A stretch of DNA of 64,000 nt from Spiroplasma endosymbiont of Danaus chrysippus (GTDB lineage Bacteria; Bacillota_I; Bacilli_A; Mycoplasmatales; VBWQ01). The stretch lies in assembly GCF_902809815.1 (NCBI RefSeq), contig NZ_CADDIL010000001.1, positions 195,008 through 259,007 of the forward strand, written 5' to 3'. The notes under the pieces were generated by a model. The model did no database searches. It was not told where the DNA came from and worked only from the letters and a program-made list of their open reading frames with translations. This document shows, one piece after another, positions 21,886-30,955 of the stretch (positions within the stretch are counted from its first letter, which is position 1; each line of letters begins with the position of its first letter). The translations under genes were made by a program, and so were the position numbers.

Positions 21886-22500
21886 ATGGAACGAATTAAG
21901 CAAGCACAATTTTTAACTAGTGCTATTAAAGAAGAACAATGGCCGCACGATGAAATTCCTGAATTTTGTTTTGTTGGTCGCAGTAATGTTGGTAAATCAA
22001 CATTTTTAAATACAATTTGTAATAATGGTAAGTTAGCTAGAGTTTCACAAACACCTGGTAAAACACAAATGCTAAATTTTTTTACAATTAATAATAATAT
22101 TTGTCGCTTTGTTGATGTTCCTGGCTATGGTTTTGCTAAAGTATCAAATGAAAAAAAAATCCAATTTGCGACAATGATCGATGAATATTTTCAGTCACGA
22201 AAAAATTTAAAAGCAGTTTTTTTATTATTAGATTTAAGACATGCACCCAGTAAAGATGATATTGATATGTTGGAATATTTACAACATTATCATTTAAAAA
22301 TTCATTTAATTGCTACTAAAGTTGATAAAGTGAAAAATAGTCAATTAGTAAAAAATAAAAAATTAATATTATCAACTTTAAAACTTAGCACTAATACTCC
22401 TATTATTTTATTTTCTAGTATTAGTAAACAAGGAATTGATTTAGTAATTAGTAAATTAGCAGATGATGTTAATACTGATGAAGTTGAAGTAGAAACTTAA
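21886..22500 (+). CDS. engB: Ribosome biogenesis GTP-binding protein EngB/YsxC
   Basis: A 204-aa GTPase needed for late assembly of the 50S subunit. G motifs are clear: 'GRSNVGKSTFLNTI' (G1), 'TPGKTQMLNFF' (G2), 'DVPGYGFAKV' (G3), 'TKVDK' (G4) and 'FSSIS' (G5). Length is normal. The C-terminus is acidic ('DVNTDEVEVET'). No TGA codon occurs in the gene. A TATAAT lies at 21856-21861, so it probably has its own promoter. Confidence 0.93.
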   Translation: MERIKQAQFLTSAIKEEQWPHDEIPEFCFVGRSNVGKSTFLNTICNNGKLARVSQTPGKTQMLNFFTINNNICRFVDVPGYGFAKVSNEKKIQFATMIDEYFQSRKNLKAVFLLLDLRHAPSKDDIDMLEYLQHYHLKIHLIATKVDKVKNSQLVKNKKLILSTLKLSTNTPIILFSSISKQGIDLVISKLADDVNTDEVEVET

Positions 22501-22659
22501 TAGTATAATATTTGTTGTTATAAAAAAGATAAAAGTTGTTTAATATGTATATATTCTTATCTATTTTTTATTTATATTGATTATAAACCAGTATATCTAT
22601 AAATTGTATATGATAGTTTGCAATTATTAAAAATATCAATATTCAGTATAGAATAGAAT

Positions 22660-22725
22660 ATAATAATAATTAAACTTAATATAAGTTTTTAACTCATTAT
22701 TTTGATAAAAATAAATGAGTTTTTA
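22660..22725 (+). promoter_or_regulatory. Promoter and two-hairpin leader shared with the ankyrin gene
   Basis: TATAAT (22660-22665) is followed 6 bases later by the 22-base motif at 22672-22693, identical to that of the ankyrin leader, then by a second hairpin AACTCATT / AATGAGTT (22691-22721) ending in a T-run. AGTTTGCAATT also occurs upstream of both promoters (22616 on here). Confidence 0.6.
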
Positions 22726-22747
22726 TTTGAAAGGAAGATTAAAAGAA

Positions 22748-23248
22748 ATGCCTATAAAAAATGAAATTTTACAAAATCTTGAAGCAAAATCAGAAGAAAA
22801 TGTAGAACAAAAACCTACAAAATGAAAAGAGTTTAAAACAAAACATCGAACAACCGCAAAAATTATAAAAGTGACTAAAGGTGTTGGTGCTGGTGGTGCC
22901 TTATATATTAATCCTATTGCTCAAATGAGCGTTTTAGTTACTGCTACTGTTGCGGGTGGTGTTAGTGTTGTTAGTAACCGTTCTGAAGAACAATTAGAAA
23001 CTGATATGATAACTGCTGGTGCTATTGGTGGGATTGTCAATGCTGTAATATTACCTGTTTGTATTCCTGTTGGTGCTGGTATTGGTGCTATTACTTTTGG
23101 CATAGATGCAGCAAAAAAATTTGATGAAAAACAAAGAAGACAAATTGAAGTTGACAATGATAAGTTTGCAGATAAAAAAACCGCTATAAATAATATAGAT
23201 TCACAAATTGAAGTAAAAATAGAATCAAAGAAAATGGCCAGTTTATAA
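22748..23248 (+). CDS. Glycine/alanine-rich membrane protein of unknown function
   Basis: A 166-aa protein. Residues 1-42 are charged, followed by two glycine-rich hydrophobic stretches, 'GVGAGGALYINPIAQMSVLVTATVAGGVSVV' spacing and 'ITAGAIGGIVNAVILPVCIPVGAGIGAITFG', then a charged coiled tail. A hydrophobic hairpin with charged ends would fit insertion into a membrane, as in small pore-forming or symbiont membrane proteins, but no family is recognised. It follows a leader identical in part to that of the ankyrin gene, suggesting co-regulation. Confidence 0.6.
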
Positions 23249-23324
23249 TTAATTTTTAGATTTAAGATAGTCTATGTTATAATATAAAAATATTACTTTT
23301 TAATTACTTTTTAAGGTAATAAAT

Positions 23325-23358
23325 CCCCAATCATGTTATTGGGTATTTAGTTTTTTTA
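23325..23358 (+). terminator. Terminator after the glycine-rich membrane-protein gene
   Basis: CCCAAT and ATTGGG (about 23326-23343) form a stem, followed by TATTTAG and a run of T, 80 bases after the stop. Confidence 0.6.
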
Positions 23359-23462
23359 TTATTTTTTAACATTAAAATGTGTATAATTTATTTTTGTATA
23401 TATTGTGTGTTAAAAAATAATAAAAAGATTAAAATATTAAAATTTGAGGAGATGAAGTTAAT

Positions 23463-25760
23463 ATGAATAATACAAGTGATATAAATGATAATTTTGTTAT
23501 TAGTAGAGCAGTACTGTCAGATGTTTCATGTACCTCTTGTGCTAGTGTCATTGAAAGACATTTTACCAAAGAAGATGGTATTACTGTTAGTATCAATTTT
23601 GCTACTAAAAAAGCACAATTTAGTTATGATCCTAAGTTTTGAAATGAAAAAAAAATTAAAAAAGCAATGGATCATTTAGGATATGAAATTTGTAAGTTTG
23701 AACCTGAGATTAAAGATCTAAAAACGAGTCACCAAGTTGATATGAAAGATATTACAGATGATCATAGTAGTCATAGTCATAGTAGTGAACAACATCAATC
23801 TCATATGTCAGAACAACATCGTAATCATCAACATAATGTTAAATTACGTGATTTAATTGAACTTATTATTGGTTGAATATTGTTACTACCATTATTATTA
23901 ATTATGATACCTAATACTTCATTTTTTGATAGTTTACGTAATCCTTATATTCAACTTGCACTAGCACTTCCAATTCAATTTTATTTTGGTCGTAAATTTT
24001 ATATTGGTATTTATCGAGAATTAATTAAACAAAAATGACCTGGTATGCATACTTTAGTAGCACTAGGAACAACAACGGCATTTATTTTTTCTATTTATTT
24101 AATGATAATTAATAAAACCGAACACTTATATTTTGAAGTTAGTGCTTCAATTATTATGATTGTTTTACTTGGTGATTTAATTAGTGCTATTGCACAGAAA
24201 AGGGCTACTAGTGGCTTAGAAAGTTTAATGTCATTAAAACCAAAATCAATCTTAAAATATGATTATAATACCAAAACAGAAACTTTTATTAATATTGAAG
24301 ATGTACAATTAAATGATATTTTAATTATTCGAAAAGGTGAAAATATTCCTACTGATGGTCAATTAATTAGTGAAGAAGCATTTATTAATGAATCAATGTT
24401 AACTGGTGAATCGCAAGTTATTACGAAACAAGTTAACCAAAATTTAATTGGTGGAACTAATAATGTTGGTGATAGTTTTAGGATGAAAGCAACTAAAATT
24501 GGTAAAGACACAGTATTAGCAAGTATTATTAAGGCAGTTGAAGATGCACAATCTCAGAAACCAAAATTACAAAAATTGGCTGATAAAATTTCTGGGTGAT
24601 TTACACCAACTGTTATTTTAATTGCCATTTTAGTTTTTCTTATTCGTTATTTTGCAGTAGGTAATGGTGTGCAAGAATCATTAGAAATTGCAATTGCAAC
24701 TTTAATAATTGCTTGTCCTTGTGCATTAGGGATTGCAACACCATTAGCAGTTGCTGTTGGAATTAATAAAGCAGCAAAAATAGGAATCATTTATAATAAG
24801 GCTAGTGCTTTTGAAAAAATTACTAAGATTGATACCATTTGTTTTGATAAAACAGGAACATTAACTACTGGTAATTTGGTTATTACTAAAATTTATGGTC
24901 AAGAAAAACATGTTAATAAGGCAATTGCTATGGAAAAACATTCAACACATCCTTTGGCTTTAGCTTTTTCTTTATATGCTAATACTAATAATGTTGGACA
25001 ATCATTGACAATTACCGAAGTTAAAGAACAAATTGGTTTTGGTATTAAAGCAAAATATCAAACTGAAGAATTACAAATTTCATCACTTGAAAATTTACAA
25101 AAAGCAAAAATGCCATTTAGTCCATTTCTAAAAACATTTGATTTTGAAACAGTTACTCCTAGCCAGAAAGTATTGGCATTGGCAATTAATAAAGTTGTTA
25201 CTAATATTTTTATTTTAGAAGATGAATTACAAACAAATGCATTATTAACAATTGAAAAAGTTAAAAAACAGGGAATTGAGGTTATTTTAATTAGTGGTGA
25301 TAATGAATCACAAACACTTGCTATTGCTAATCGCGTTGGGATAGAAACATACTTTGCTAATGTTACACCACAAGGTAAATCACAAATTGTTGCTGATTTA
25401 CAAGCAAAAGGGAAAAAAGTAGCGTTTGTTGGTGATGGTATTAATGATGTTATTGCCTTAGAACAATCTGATTTAGCAATTGCAATGGGCTCTGGTAGTG
25501 ATATTGCTAAAAAAATTGGTGATATTACTATTCTTGATAATGATATTAGTATTGTTTATAAGGCTATTGTTTTAACTAAAAAAACTAAAAATAATATTTG
25601 AATAAATTTTATTTGAGCATTTAGTTATAATATTATCATTATTCCATTAGCTGCTGCCGGATTTATTATTCCACCGTTGGCTGCAATTGCGATGGCTCTT
25701 TCTGATATAACTGTTGTTGGAAATTCATTAATTTTTAAATGAAGAAAATATAAATATTAG
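23463..25760 (+). CDS. copA: Copper-exporting P-type ATPase CopA
   Basis: A 765-aa P1B ATPase. An N-terminal heavy-metal-associated domain carries 'VSCTSCAS' (Cys 23 and 26), followed by a His-rich linker about residues 99-122. The actuator has 'NESMLTGESQ', the transmembrane metal site is 'IIACPCALGIATPL' (CPC about residue 418, typical of Cu+ pumps), then 'CFDKTGT' (Asp about 462), 'KHSTHPLA' (the HP motif) and 'VGDGINDVIALEQSDLAIAMG'. It exports Cu+ across the membrane. TATAAT lies at 23382-23387. Both a Cys-type HMA and a His-rich linker in one protein is less usual. Confidence 0.92.
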
Positions 25761-25771
25761 ATAATATATAA

Positions 25772-25945
25772 ATTAATAATAATGAAAAGTTGATTAGAAT
25801 TAATCAACTGATAATTGATGATTATAAGAACAAACTTTCTCTATTAGTAAAAGAAAGAGAAAATAATGATTGAGAAACAATTAATTTAGAAGATATTGAT
25901 AAACCATCTACAAGTCAAAATAAATGAAGTTTATCAAAAATATAA
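25772..25945 (+). pseudogene. 3' fragment of an unidentified gene
   Basis: An open stretch without a start reads '...LIRINQLIIDDYKNKLSLLV', then 'KERENNDWETINLEDIDKPS' and ends 'SLSKI' at TAA 25943-25945, with two TGA(Trp). It has coding-like composition but no ribosome-binding site, so it looks like the tail of a lost gene. No family is recognised. Confidence 0.3.
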
Positions 25946-26235
25946 AAAAAGTTACCTTTCTCTATAACCCTACTAGGTAAGTGTTTTGATTATACTGTAT
26001 CATTAATGATTTGTATAGATATTTTAGAATAATTATTTTTCTTTTTAATTTTGCTATTTTTTATATTTGATTTTTGTTAGAAAGTAAGTAATTAAAAAGT
26101 TTTATATTTATTTTCATAAAATTTATATTGTATATTTAATTATGTCATGTTATTATTTCTTGTATGTTAAGATTAAAAATTAACATAAAAATACACAATC
26201 CTAAATATTTTAAGAATTGTGTATAATTAATTATA
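25946..26235. other. Intergenic region before IS3 copy A
   Basis: No coding sequence is seen. An inverted repeat ACACAAT / ATTGTGT (about 26199-26222) lies just outside the IS end; it may be a terminator. Confidence 0.4.
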
Positions 26236-27368
26236 TGGTGGTTAGCCCTAAATACTGGACCACTTTTGGATAGACAGTTTTAAATTTTTATTTGTGAAAT
26301 TGGTGGTTTTAGAAATTTAGAATGTATTCTTTCGTAATTATAAAACATAATATATTGGTTTACATCATTTATAGCTTCATTGAGAGAAAAATATTGATTT
26401 GAACCTTTAGGTAGTCATTCTTGAGATAAATGAGAAAATCAGTTTTCAGATATTACATTGCCACCAATATCATAAGGTTGTTTTTTGCTTAAAATTATTT
26501 GCTTATCAGCAGCTCAATTTGTGATGTCTTGACAATAAAATTCGTTGGCGTTATCTGAGTGTAAAATAACGTTTTTTACTTGGTTTCAAGAGAATTGTTG
26601 ATTTATTTTTTCAAGTGCAGGAAGAATTAAATCTTGATAGGATTTGTTTGAACATGTATTATAGCTTACAATATTATTTGAATAAAAATCAATAATTACA
26701 AAAAGATATAATCAACCTTCTTTAGTATTTATTTGTTTAGTGTCCATTGATCAAATTTGATTTGAAGAGGTTGTACTTTTATAATCTTTGTTTACTTTAT
26801 CCATTGTAGGTATTCACTTATTTGGATTTTTTTTGTTTTTAGGATAGTTATTTTTAGTTTGTTTTAATCCTTGAAGATTGTGATCTTTCATAATTTTTCG
26901 CATTTGTTTTGTTGATAATTCTAGATTTAAAATAATATGTTTGTATTGTTTTAATCATTCTTTAAATGCTGAAAAAATTCGTAAATAGCCATAAATTTGT
27001 CCTTTTCTTGTAAAATGAAATTCAAGTAAAAGTTGGCATAATTCTTGATATTTATGTGTACAATTACTAATTTGATTTTTTTCTTTTTTAATAGGGTTTT
27101 GTTTGTTTTTTACAAAATAATATGTTGATCGGTTTAGTTGAAGATGTTGGCAAAGATATCTAATTGAATATTGGTTTTTGCTATCATCAATAATTTGAAT
27201 TTTTTGTTTGATATTTAACTTGTTAATTACTAATGCTATTTGTTTAATTTTATCCATTATTAAAAATCCTTTCATGTCAAAATTAGTGTTAATTGTATAA
27301 CACAATTGTTTTTCGAATACATTCAAGTTTTTTTTAAATTAATCGTCTAGTAAAAAGGGCTAAGTAGC
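26236..27368 (-). mobile_element. IS3-family element, copy A (1133 bp)
   Basis: The right end in transposase orientation is GCTACTTAGCCCTTTTTAC, the other TGGTGGTTAGCCCTAAATAC; the shared core TTAGCCCT forms the terminal inverted repeats. It is the exact reverse complement of copy B (27684-28816). Four tandem GCTACTT heptamers (27362-27389, reverse complement) sit at its inner end. Confidence 0.9.
26280..27257 (-). CDS. IS3-family transposase (copy A)
   Basis: A 325-aa protein. I start at 'MDKIKQIALVINKLNIKQK' because AAAGGA precedes it; a TTG/ATG-like extension upstream is less likely. The N-terminal part has an HTH-like 'YSIRYLCQHLQLNRSTYYF', and the rve integrase core has 'WSMDTKQINT' (Asp), 'ILHSDNANEF' (Asp) and 'NVISENWFSHLSQEW' (Glu). 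TGA codons encode several Trp. The usual separate orfA with a frameshift is absent; the protein resembles an OrfB-type transposase alone. Confidence 0.88.
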
Positions 27369-27389
27369 AAGTAGCAAGTAGCAAGTAGC
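27362..27389 (-). repeat. Four tandem heptamers at the IS3 copy A end
   Basis: Four copies of AAGTAGC (GCTACTT on the element strand) lie directly at the inner terminus. Copy C has three and copies B and D have one. Confidence 0.85.
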
Positions 27390-27481
27390 TAACTTGCAAC
27401 CTATGCATAACTATTGTAATAGTGTTAAGTCTGATGATTAATAAATTTAATATTAATTAATATTTAAAAGGAGGTGAAAAT

Positions 27482-27613
27482 ATGACGCAAAGAAAAACAA
27501 GTGCTAAAGTTGCTAGTATAGCTTCAAATGTACTTCGTGATGATAGAACATCAGCAAAATCTAAAGCTGCTGCTGGTAGTGCTCTGTCTCAAAGAGCACC
27601 TAAAAAAAAGTAA
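27482..27613 (+). CDS. 43-residue basic protein between the inverted IS3 copies
   Basis: A strong AAAGGAGGTG lies 6 bases before ATG. The protein is Ser/Ala/Lys-rich: 'MTQRKTSAKVASIASNVLRD' followed by 'DRTSAKSKAAAGSALSQR' and a basic end. The pattern 'S-x-K-V-A-S-x-A-S-x-V-L' plus 'TSAKSKAAAGSALSQ' looks like a small family seen across unrelated bacteria, often as stand-alone hypothetical proteins; I recall no function. G+C is higher than the surroundings and codons such as ACG and GCG-like are rarer elsewhere, which would fit horizontal origin. Confidence 0.7.
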   Translation: MTQRKTSAKVASIASNVLRDDRTSAKSKAAAGSALSQRAPKKK

Positions 27614-27647
27614 TTTTTTAAAAATATATTTTTAAAAAATTACTTAG
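27608..27647 (+). terminator. Terminator of the mini-gene
   Basis: A 19-bp perfect inverted repeat (27608-27626 with 27627-27645) overlaps the stop codon and ends in AGTATATTC. It is symmetric and may act on both strands. Confidence 0.65.
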
Positions 27648-27683
27648 TATATTCTAATAAGAATTAGGTCAAAATTCTTAATA

Positions 27684-28816
27684 GCTACTTAGCCCTTTTT
27701 ACTAGACGATTAATTTAAAAAAAACTTGAATGTATTCGAAAAACAATTGTGTTATACAATTAACACTAATTTTGACATGAAAGGATTTTTAATAATGGAT
27801 AAAATTAAACAAATAGCATTAGTAATTAACAAGTTAAATATCAAACAAAAAATTCAAATTATTGATGATAGCAAAAACCAATATTCAATTAGATATCTTT
27901 GCCAACATCTTCAACTAAACCGATCAACATATTATTTTGTAAAAAACAAACAAAACCCTATTAAAAAAGAAAAAAATCAAATTAGTAATTGTACACATAA
28001 ATATCAAGAATTATGCCAACTTTTACTTGAATTTCATTTTACAAGAAAAGGACAAATTTATGGCTATTTACGAATTTTTTCAGCATTTAAAGAATGATTA
28101 AAACAATACAAACATATTATTTTAAATCTAGAATTATCAACAAAACAAATGCGAAAAATTATGAAAGATCACAATCTTCAAGGATTAAAACAAACTAAAA
28201 ATAACTATCCTAAAAACAAAAAAAATCCAAATAAGTGAATACCTACAATGGATAAAGTAAACAAAGATTATAAAAGTACAACCTCTTCAAATCAAATTTG
28301 ATCAATGGACACTAAACAAATAAATACTAAAGAAGGTTGATTATATCTTTTTGTAATTATTGATTTTTATTCAAATAATATTGTAAGCTATAATACATGT
28401 TCAAACAAATCCTATCAAGATTTAATTCTTCCTGCACTTGAAAAAATAAATCAACAATTCTCTTGAAACCAAGTAAAAAACGTTATTTTACACTCAGATA
28501 ACGCCAACGAATTTTATTGTCAAGACATCACAAATTGAGCTGCTGATAAGCAAATAATTTTAAGCAAAAAACAACCTTATGATATTGGTGGCAATGTAAT
28601 ATCTGAAAACTGATTTTCTCATTTATCTCAAGAATGACTACCTAAAGGTTCAAATCAATATTTTTCTCTCAATGAAGCTATAAATGATGTAAACCAATAT
28701 ATTATGTTTTATAATTACGAAAGAATACATTCTAAATTTCTAAAACCACCAATTTCACAAATAAAAATTTAAAACTGTCTATCCAAAAGTGGTCCAGTAT
28801 TTAGGGCTAACCACCA
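27684..28816 (+). mobile_element. IS3-family element, copy B (1133 bp)
   Basis: It begins with one GCTACTT heptamer and ends AGGGCTAACCACCA. It interrupts the HAD phosphatase gene on its right side and is the exact inverse of copy A. Confidence 0.9.
27795..28772 (+). CDS. IS3-family transposase (copy B)
   Basis: This is the mirror copy of the transposase in copy A and gives the same 325 residues with the full DDE triad, so it should be functional if the ends are. The start is ATG 27795 after AAAGGA. Confidence 0.88.
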
Positions 28817-29388
28817 ATTGAAAAAACATTTGTATGATATTGAACAATTGTTAAATCTGGAAAGTTAGTTTCAAAATTATTAATGAATTTTGTAATTTCA
28901 TTAGCCTTTCAATATTTTTCTAAAATAACCATTACTTTTGAAATTGGCATTTTAATATCAGTACTATTAGTTAACTTAATAATTTTAATTTGCAGATTTT
29001 CAACTCATGTACTTCAACTATTAGCCGCATGGTTAACATACAAAGTATCAATACTATTAAAATGTAAAATCATTTGTTTATTATATTTGGTTAATCATTC
29101 ATAAAGTTTAATTGTTGTTTCTGAATTTAATTGTTGTAAATAAATTCATTTTTGTTTAGTATATGATCAAATTTCAGCGCCATCATTACCAATAATATAA
29201 GCATCATATTTTTCAGCATTAATCATTTTACCAACACGAATAGCATTTTCACCATATCTACCTGTATTAATTACAACTTTAATATTATTTTTTTGAGCTT
29301 TTAAACAAGCATTAAGATTAATTTCACTTAAGGCACTGCCACTATCAAATAAAGTACCATCTACATCAGTAAAAATTATTTTTACCAT
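28807..29388 (-). pseudogene. Cof-type HAD hydrolase, C-terminus lost to IS3
   Basis: The N-terminal 185 residues are intact: motif I 'IIFTDVDGTLFDSGSALSE', motif II 'VVINTGRYGENAIRVG', then 'AYIIGNDGAEIWSYT' leading into a C2-type cap with several TGA(Trp). At 28817 the IS3 copy B end begins, and the frame runs six bases into it to stop at TAG 28807-28809 after '...HTNVFSIGG'. Motifs III (Lys) and IV ('GDNxND') are missing, so the phosphatase cannot be active. The remaining part is not found on the far side of the IS pair. ATG 29386-29388 is preferred over an in-frame TTG one codon earlier. Confidence 0.8.
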
Positions 29389-29560
29389 CAATCATTTCTT
29401 GCTTTCTTTTTTCTATTATTTTATTAATATTATAAAGATAAAATAATAAAATACTATATATTTCCATAGAATAAAATTTCTTAAATTAAAATAAAATATT
29501 ATATTTTAAACATAATATTTTATTTTAATTTTTATATAATAAAAATTTCAAAAAAGAAAA

Positions 29561-29590
29561 AACCTTTAATGAAAAACATAAAGGTTAATA
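29561..29590 (-). terminator. Terminator of the tRNA cluster
   Basis: On the minus strand AACCTTTA / TAAAGGTT form a stem followed by TTTTTTCTTTTTT, just past the tRNA-Leu end. Confidence 0.7.
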
Positions 29591-29600
29591 AAATAATGTA

Positions 29601-29686
29601 TGGTGCGGAACAAGGGACTTGAACCCTCATGCCTTTCGGCGCCAGAGCCTAAATCTGGTGCGTCTGCCAGTTTCGCCAATTCCGCA
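29601..29686 (-). tRNA. tRNA-Leu (anticodon TAG)
   Basis: An 86-base class II tRNA including encoded CCA. The acceptor is GCGGAAT, the anticodon stem-loop CCAGA-TTTAGGC-TCTGG, there is a long variable arm, and the T-loop is GGTTCAAGTCC. It reads CUA/CUN codons. Confidence 0.92.
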
Positions 29687-29689
29687 TTT

Positions 29690-29765
29690 TGGTGTCCCGT
29701 ATAGGCCTCGAACCTACAACCCTCAGATTAAGAGTCTGATGCTCTGCCAATTGAGCTAACGAGAC
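29690..29765 (-). tRNA. tRNA-Lys (anticodon CTT)
   Basis: Acceptor GTCTCGT, D-arm TAGCTCAATTGGCAGAGCA, anticodon loop CTCTTAA, T-arm GTTCGAGGC, CCA encoded. This tRNA reads AAG. Confidence 0.92.
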
Positions 29766-29821
29766 ATCTAGGGGAATAAAAAACAAGTAATTATAATACT
29801 TGCAGTCTAAATATTAATTAA

Positions 29822-29896
29822 TGGTGACTCGTACGGGGATCGAACCCGTAATGTAGGAATGAAAATCCTATGTGTTTACCAATTCACCAACGAGCC
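29822..29896 (-). tRNA. tRNA-Glu (anticodon TTC)
   Basis: Acceptor GGCTCGT, anticodon stem-loop TAGGA-TTTTCAT-TCCTA, T-arm GGTTCGATCCC, CCA encoded. Confidence 0.92.
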
Positions 29897-29920
29897 GTAG
29901 AAAACAAGAGTTTAGAATAA

Positions 29921-29996
29921 TGGCGCCCAGTATAGGATTTGAACCTATGACACTTCGATTAACAGTCGAATGCTCTGCCGCTGAGCTAACCGGGCA
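29921..29996 (-). tRNA. tRNA-Asn (anticodon GTT)
   Basis: Acceptor TGCCCGG, D-arm TAGCTCAGCGGCAGAGCA, anticodon stem-loop TTCGA-CTGTTAA-TCGAA, T-arm GGTTCAAATCC, CCA encoded. It is the first gene of the four-tRNA transcript. Confidence 0.92.
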
Positions 29997-30013
29997 TTTA
30001 CTAAACCTTAATT

Positions 30014-30042
30014 ATTATATTGAAGAAAAGTATAATTTGCAA
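30014..30042 (-). promoter_or_regulatory. Promoter of the tRNA cluster
   Basis: TTGCAA (30037-30042) and TATAAT (30014-30019) on the minus strand are separated by exactly 17 bases, 18 bases upstream of tRNA-Asn. This is the best consensus promoter in the window. Confidence 0.75.
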
Positions 30043-30240
30043 TAACTAATAAAGTTTTTTTTATTTTTTTCTTGATTACGGCAATGTATATGCTTTATTA
30101 ATCATTTTTTTAAATTAAATATAATAATAACTTAAGTATTATTTGTAATAATGAATACTATTAATGGTAAAATTAATTAGAAAGAAGTAAACATAAAAAT
30201 CATGTAGAATTACATTATTAATATAAAGGGGTTTTAATTT

Positions 30241-30576
30241 ATGAAGTTATTATTAGCAACATTAAGTTTTTTAACATTTGGAACAACTGTAGGAACTTTT
30301 GGAAATGTATTAAGTACGAATCTAAGCAAAATAAATAATAGTATTAAAGAAACTTATACTATAATTCCTAATTCATTTAGTTTGAAAAGTGAATTAAGAA
30401 AAGAAAAAATGAATACTGATAATATTGATGTTGATATGTTAGATGGAATGACAAAGGCTATTATTCGTTATATGCCAGATACAACAGATTTACCTTTTTT
30501 AGTTAAAGAGGTTAATTTGCTTTGACTAAGTAATGATATTAGTCAAATAATAAGGACGTATGAGATTAACCCTTAG
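30241..30576 (+). CDS. Secreted or membrane-anchored small protein, unknown
   Basis: A 111-aa protein. It begins with a signal-like 'MKLLLATLSFLTFGTTVGTF' segment without a lipobox Cys, followed by Asn/Lys-rich sequence and 'NIDVDMLDGMTKAIIRYMPD'. One TGA(Trp) is read near residue 95. It has AAAGGGG 10 bases upstream. A weak hairpin ACTAAT / ATTAGT (30698-30715) with T-run may terminate it. No family is recognised. Confidence 0.5.
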
Positions 30577-30741
30577 AATTATGAGTAACATTAACAATAT
30601 AACTGCAAATTCTATGATTTGTTAATTAAATTATATCATAAATTTTAAAAATATTAAAAAATATAATTACAAAATTACATTTAAATAACACAAAAATACT
30701 AATCTTAAAATTAGTTTTTAAAAATATGAAATTGCAAATTT

Positions 30742-30955
30742 TTAACCACTATTAAGATAACTTCTAGAATTTAAATAATTTGCTTTTGCTATTAACAGAT
30801 TATTTAATGTTTGATAATTATATATTTTTGCTCCATTAGTTAAAGATTTTAAAAAATGATAAACATCACTTTCTGCAGAACATCCAATATTTCATGAAGC
30901 ATTTTGATTTACAATACCATGAGCATTATTTTTAAAATAATTATAAGTTTTTTCA
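30742..30955 (-). pseudogene. C-terminal fragment of a UPF0236/ISLre2-like transposase
   Basis: The minus-strand frame from the IS3 C boundary reads '...NNAHGIVNQNASWNIGCSAE' and '...SLTNGAKIYNYQTLNNLLIA' to TAA 30742-30744. It aligns with the C-terminus of the protein at 6826-7986 ('DGVLNQALVENIGCFTETN...'), sharing 'NIGC-x-x-E'. Everything upstream is missing where IS3 copy C joins. Confidence 0.65.

Larger units (their letters stand above)
26236..28816. mobile_element. Inverted IS3 pair enclosing a mini-gene (composite-transposon-like)
   Basis: Copies A and B are identical 1133-bp sequences in opposite orientation, 315 bp apart. The interior holds one 43-aa gene with its own ribosome-binding site and terminator. 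The outer flanks (ending ATA on the left, starting ATT on the right) do not show a convincing direct repeat, so mobilisation as a unit is an inference. Confidence 0.6.

Noticed and set aside
27362-27389. Short direct repeats considered as a CRISPR array
   Set aside because: Units are 7 bases with no spacers and lie at an IS end; no cas genes are present in the window.
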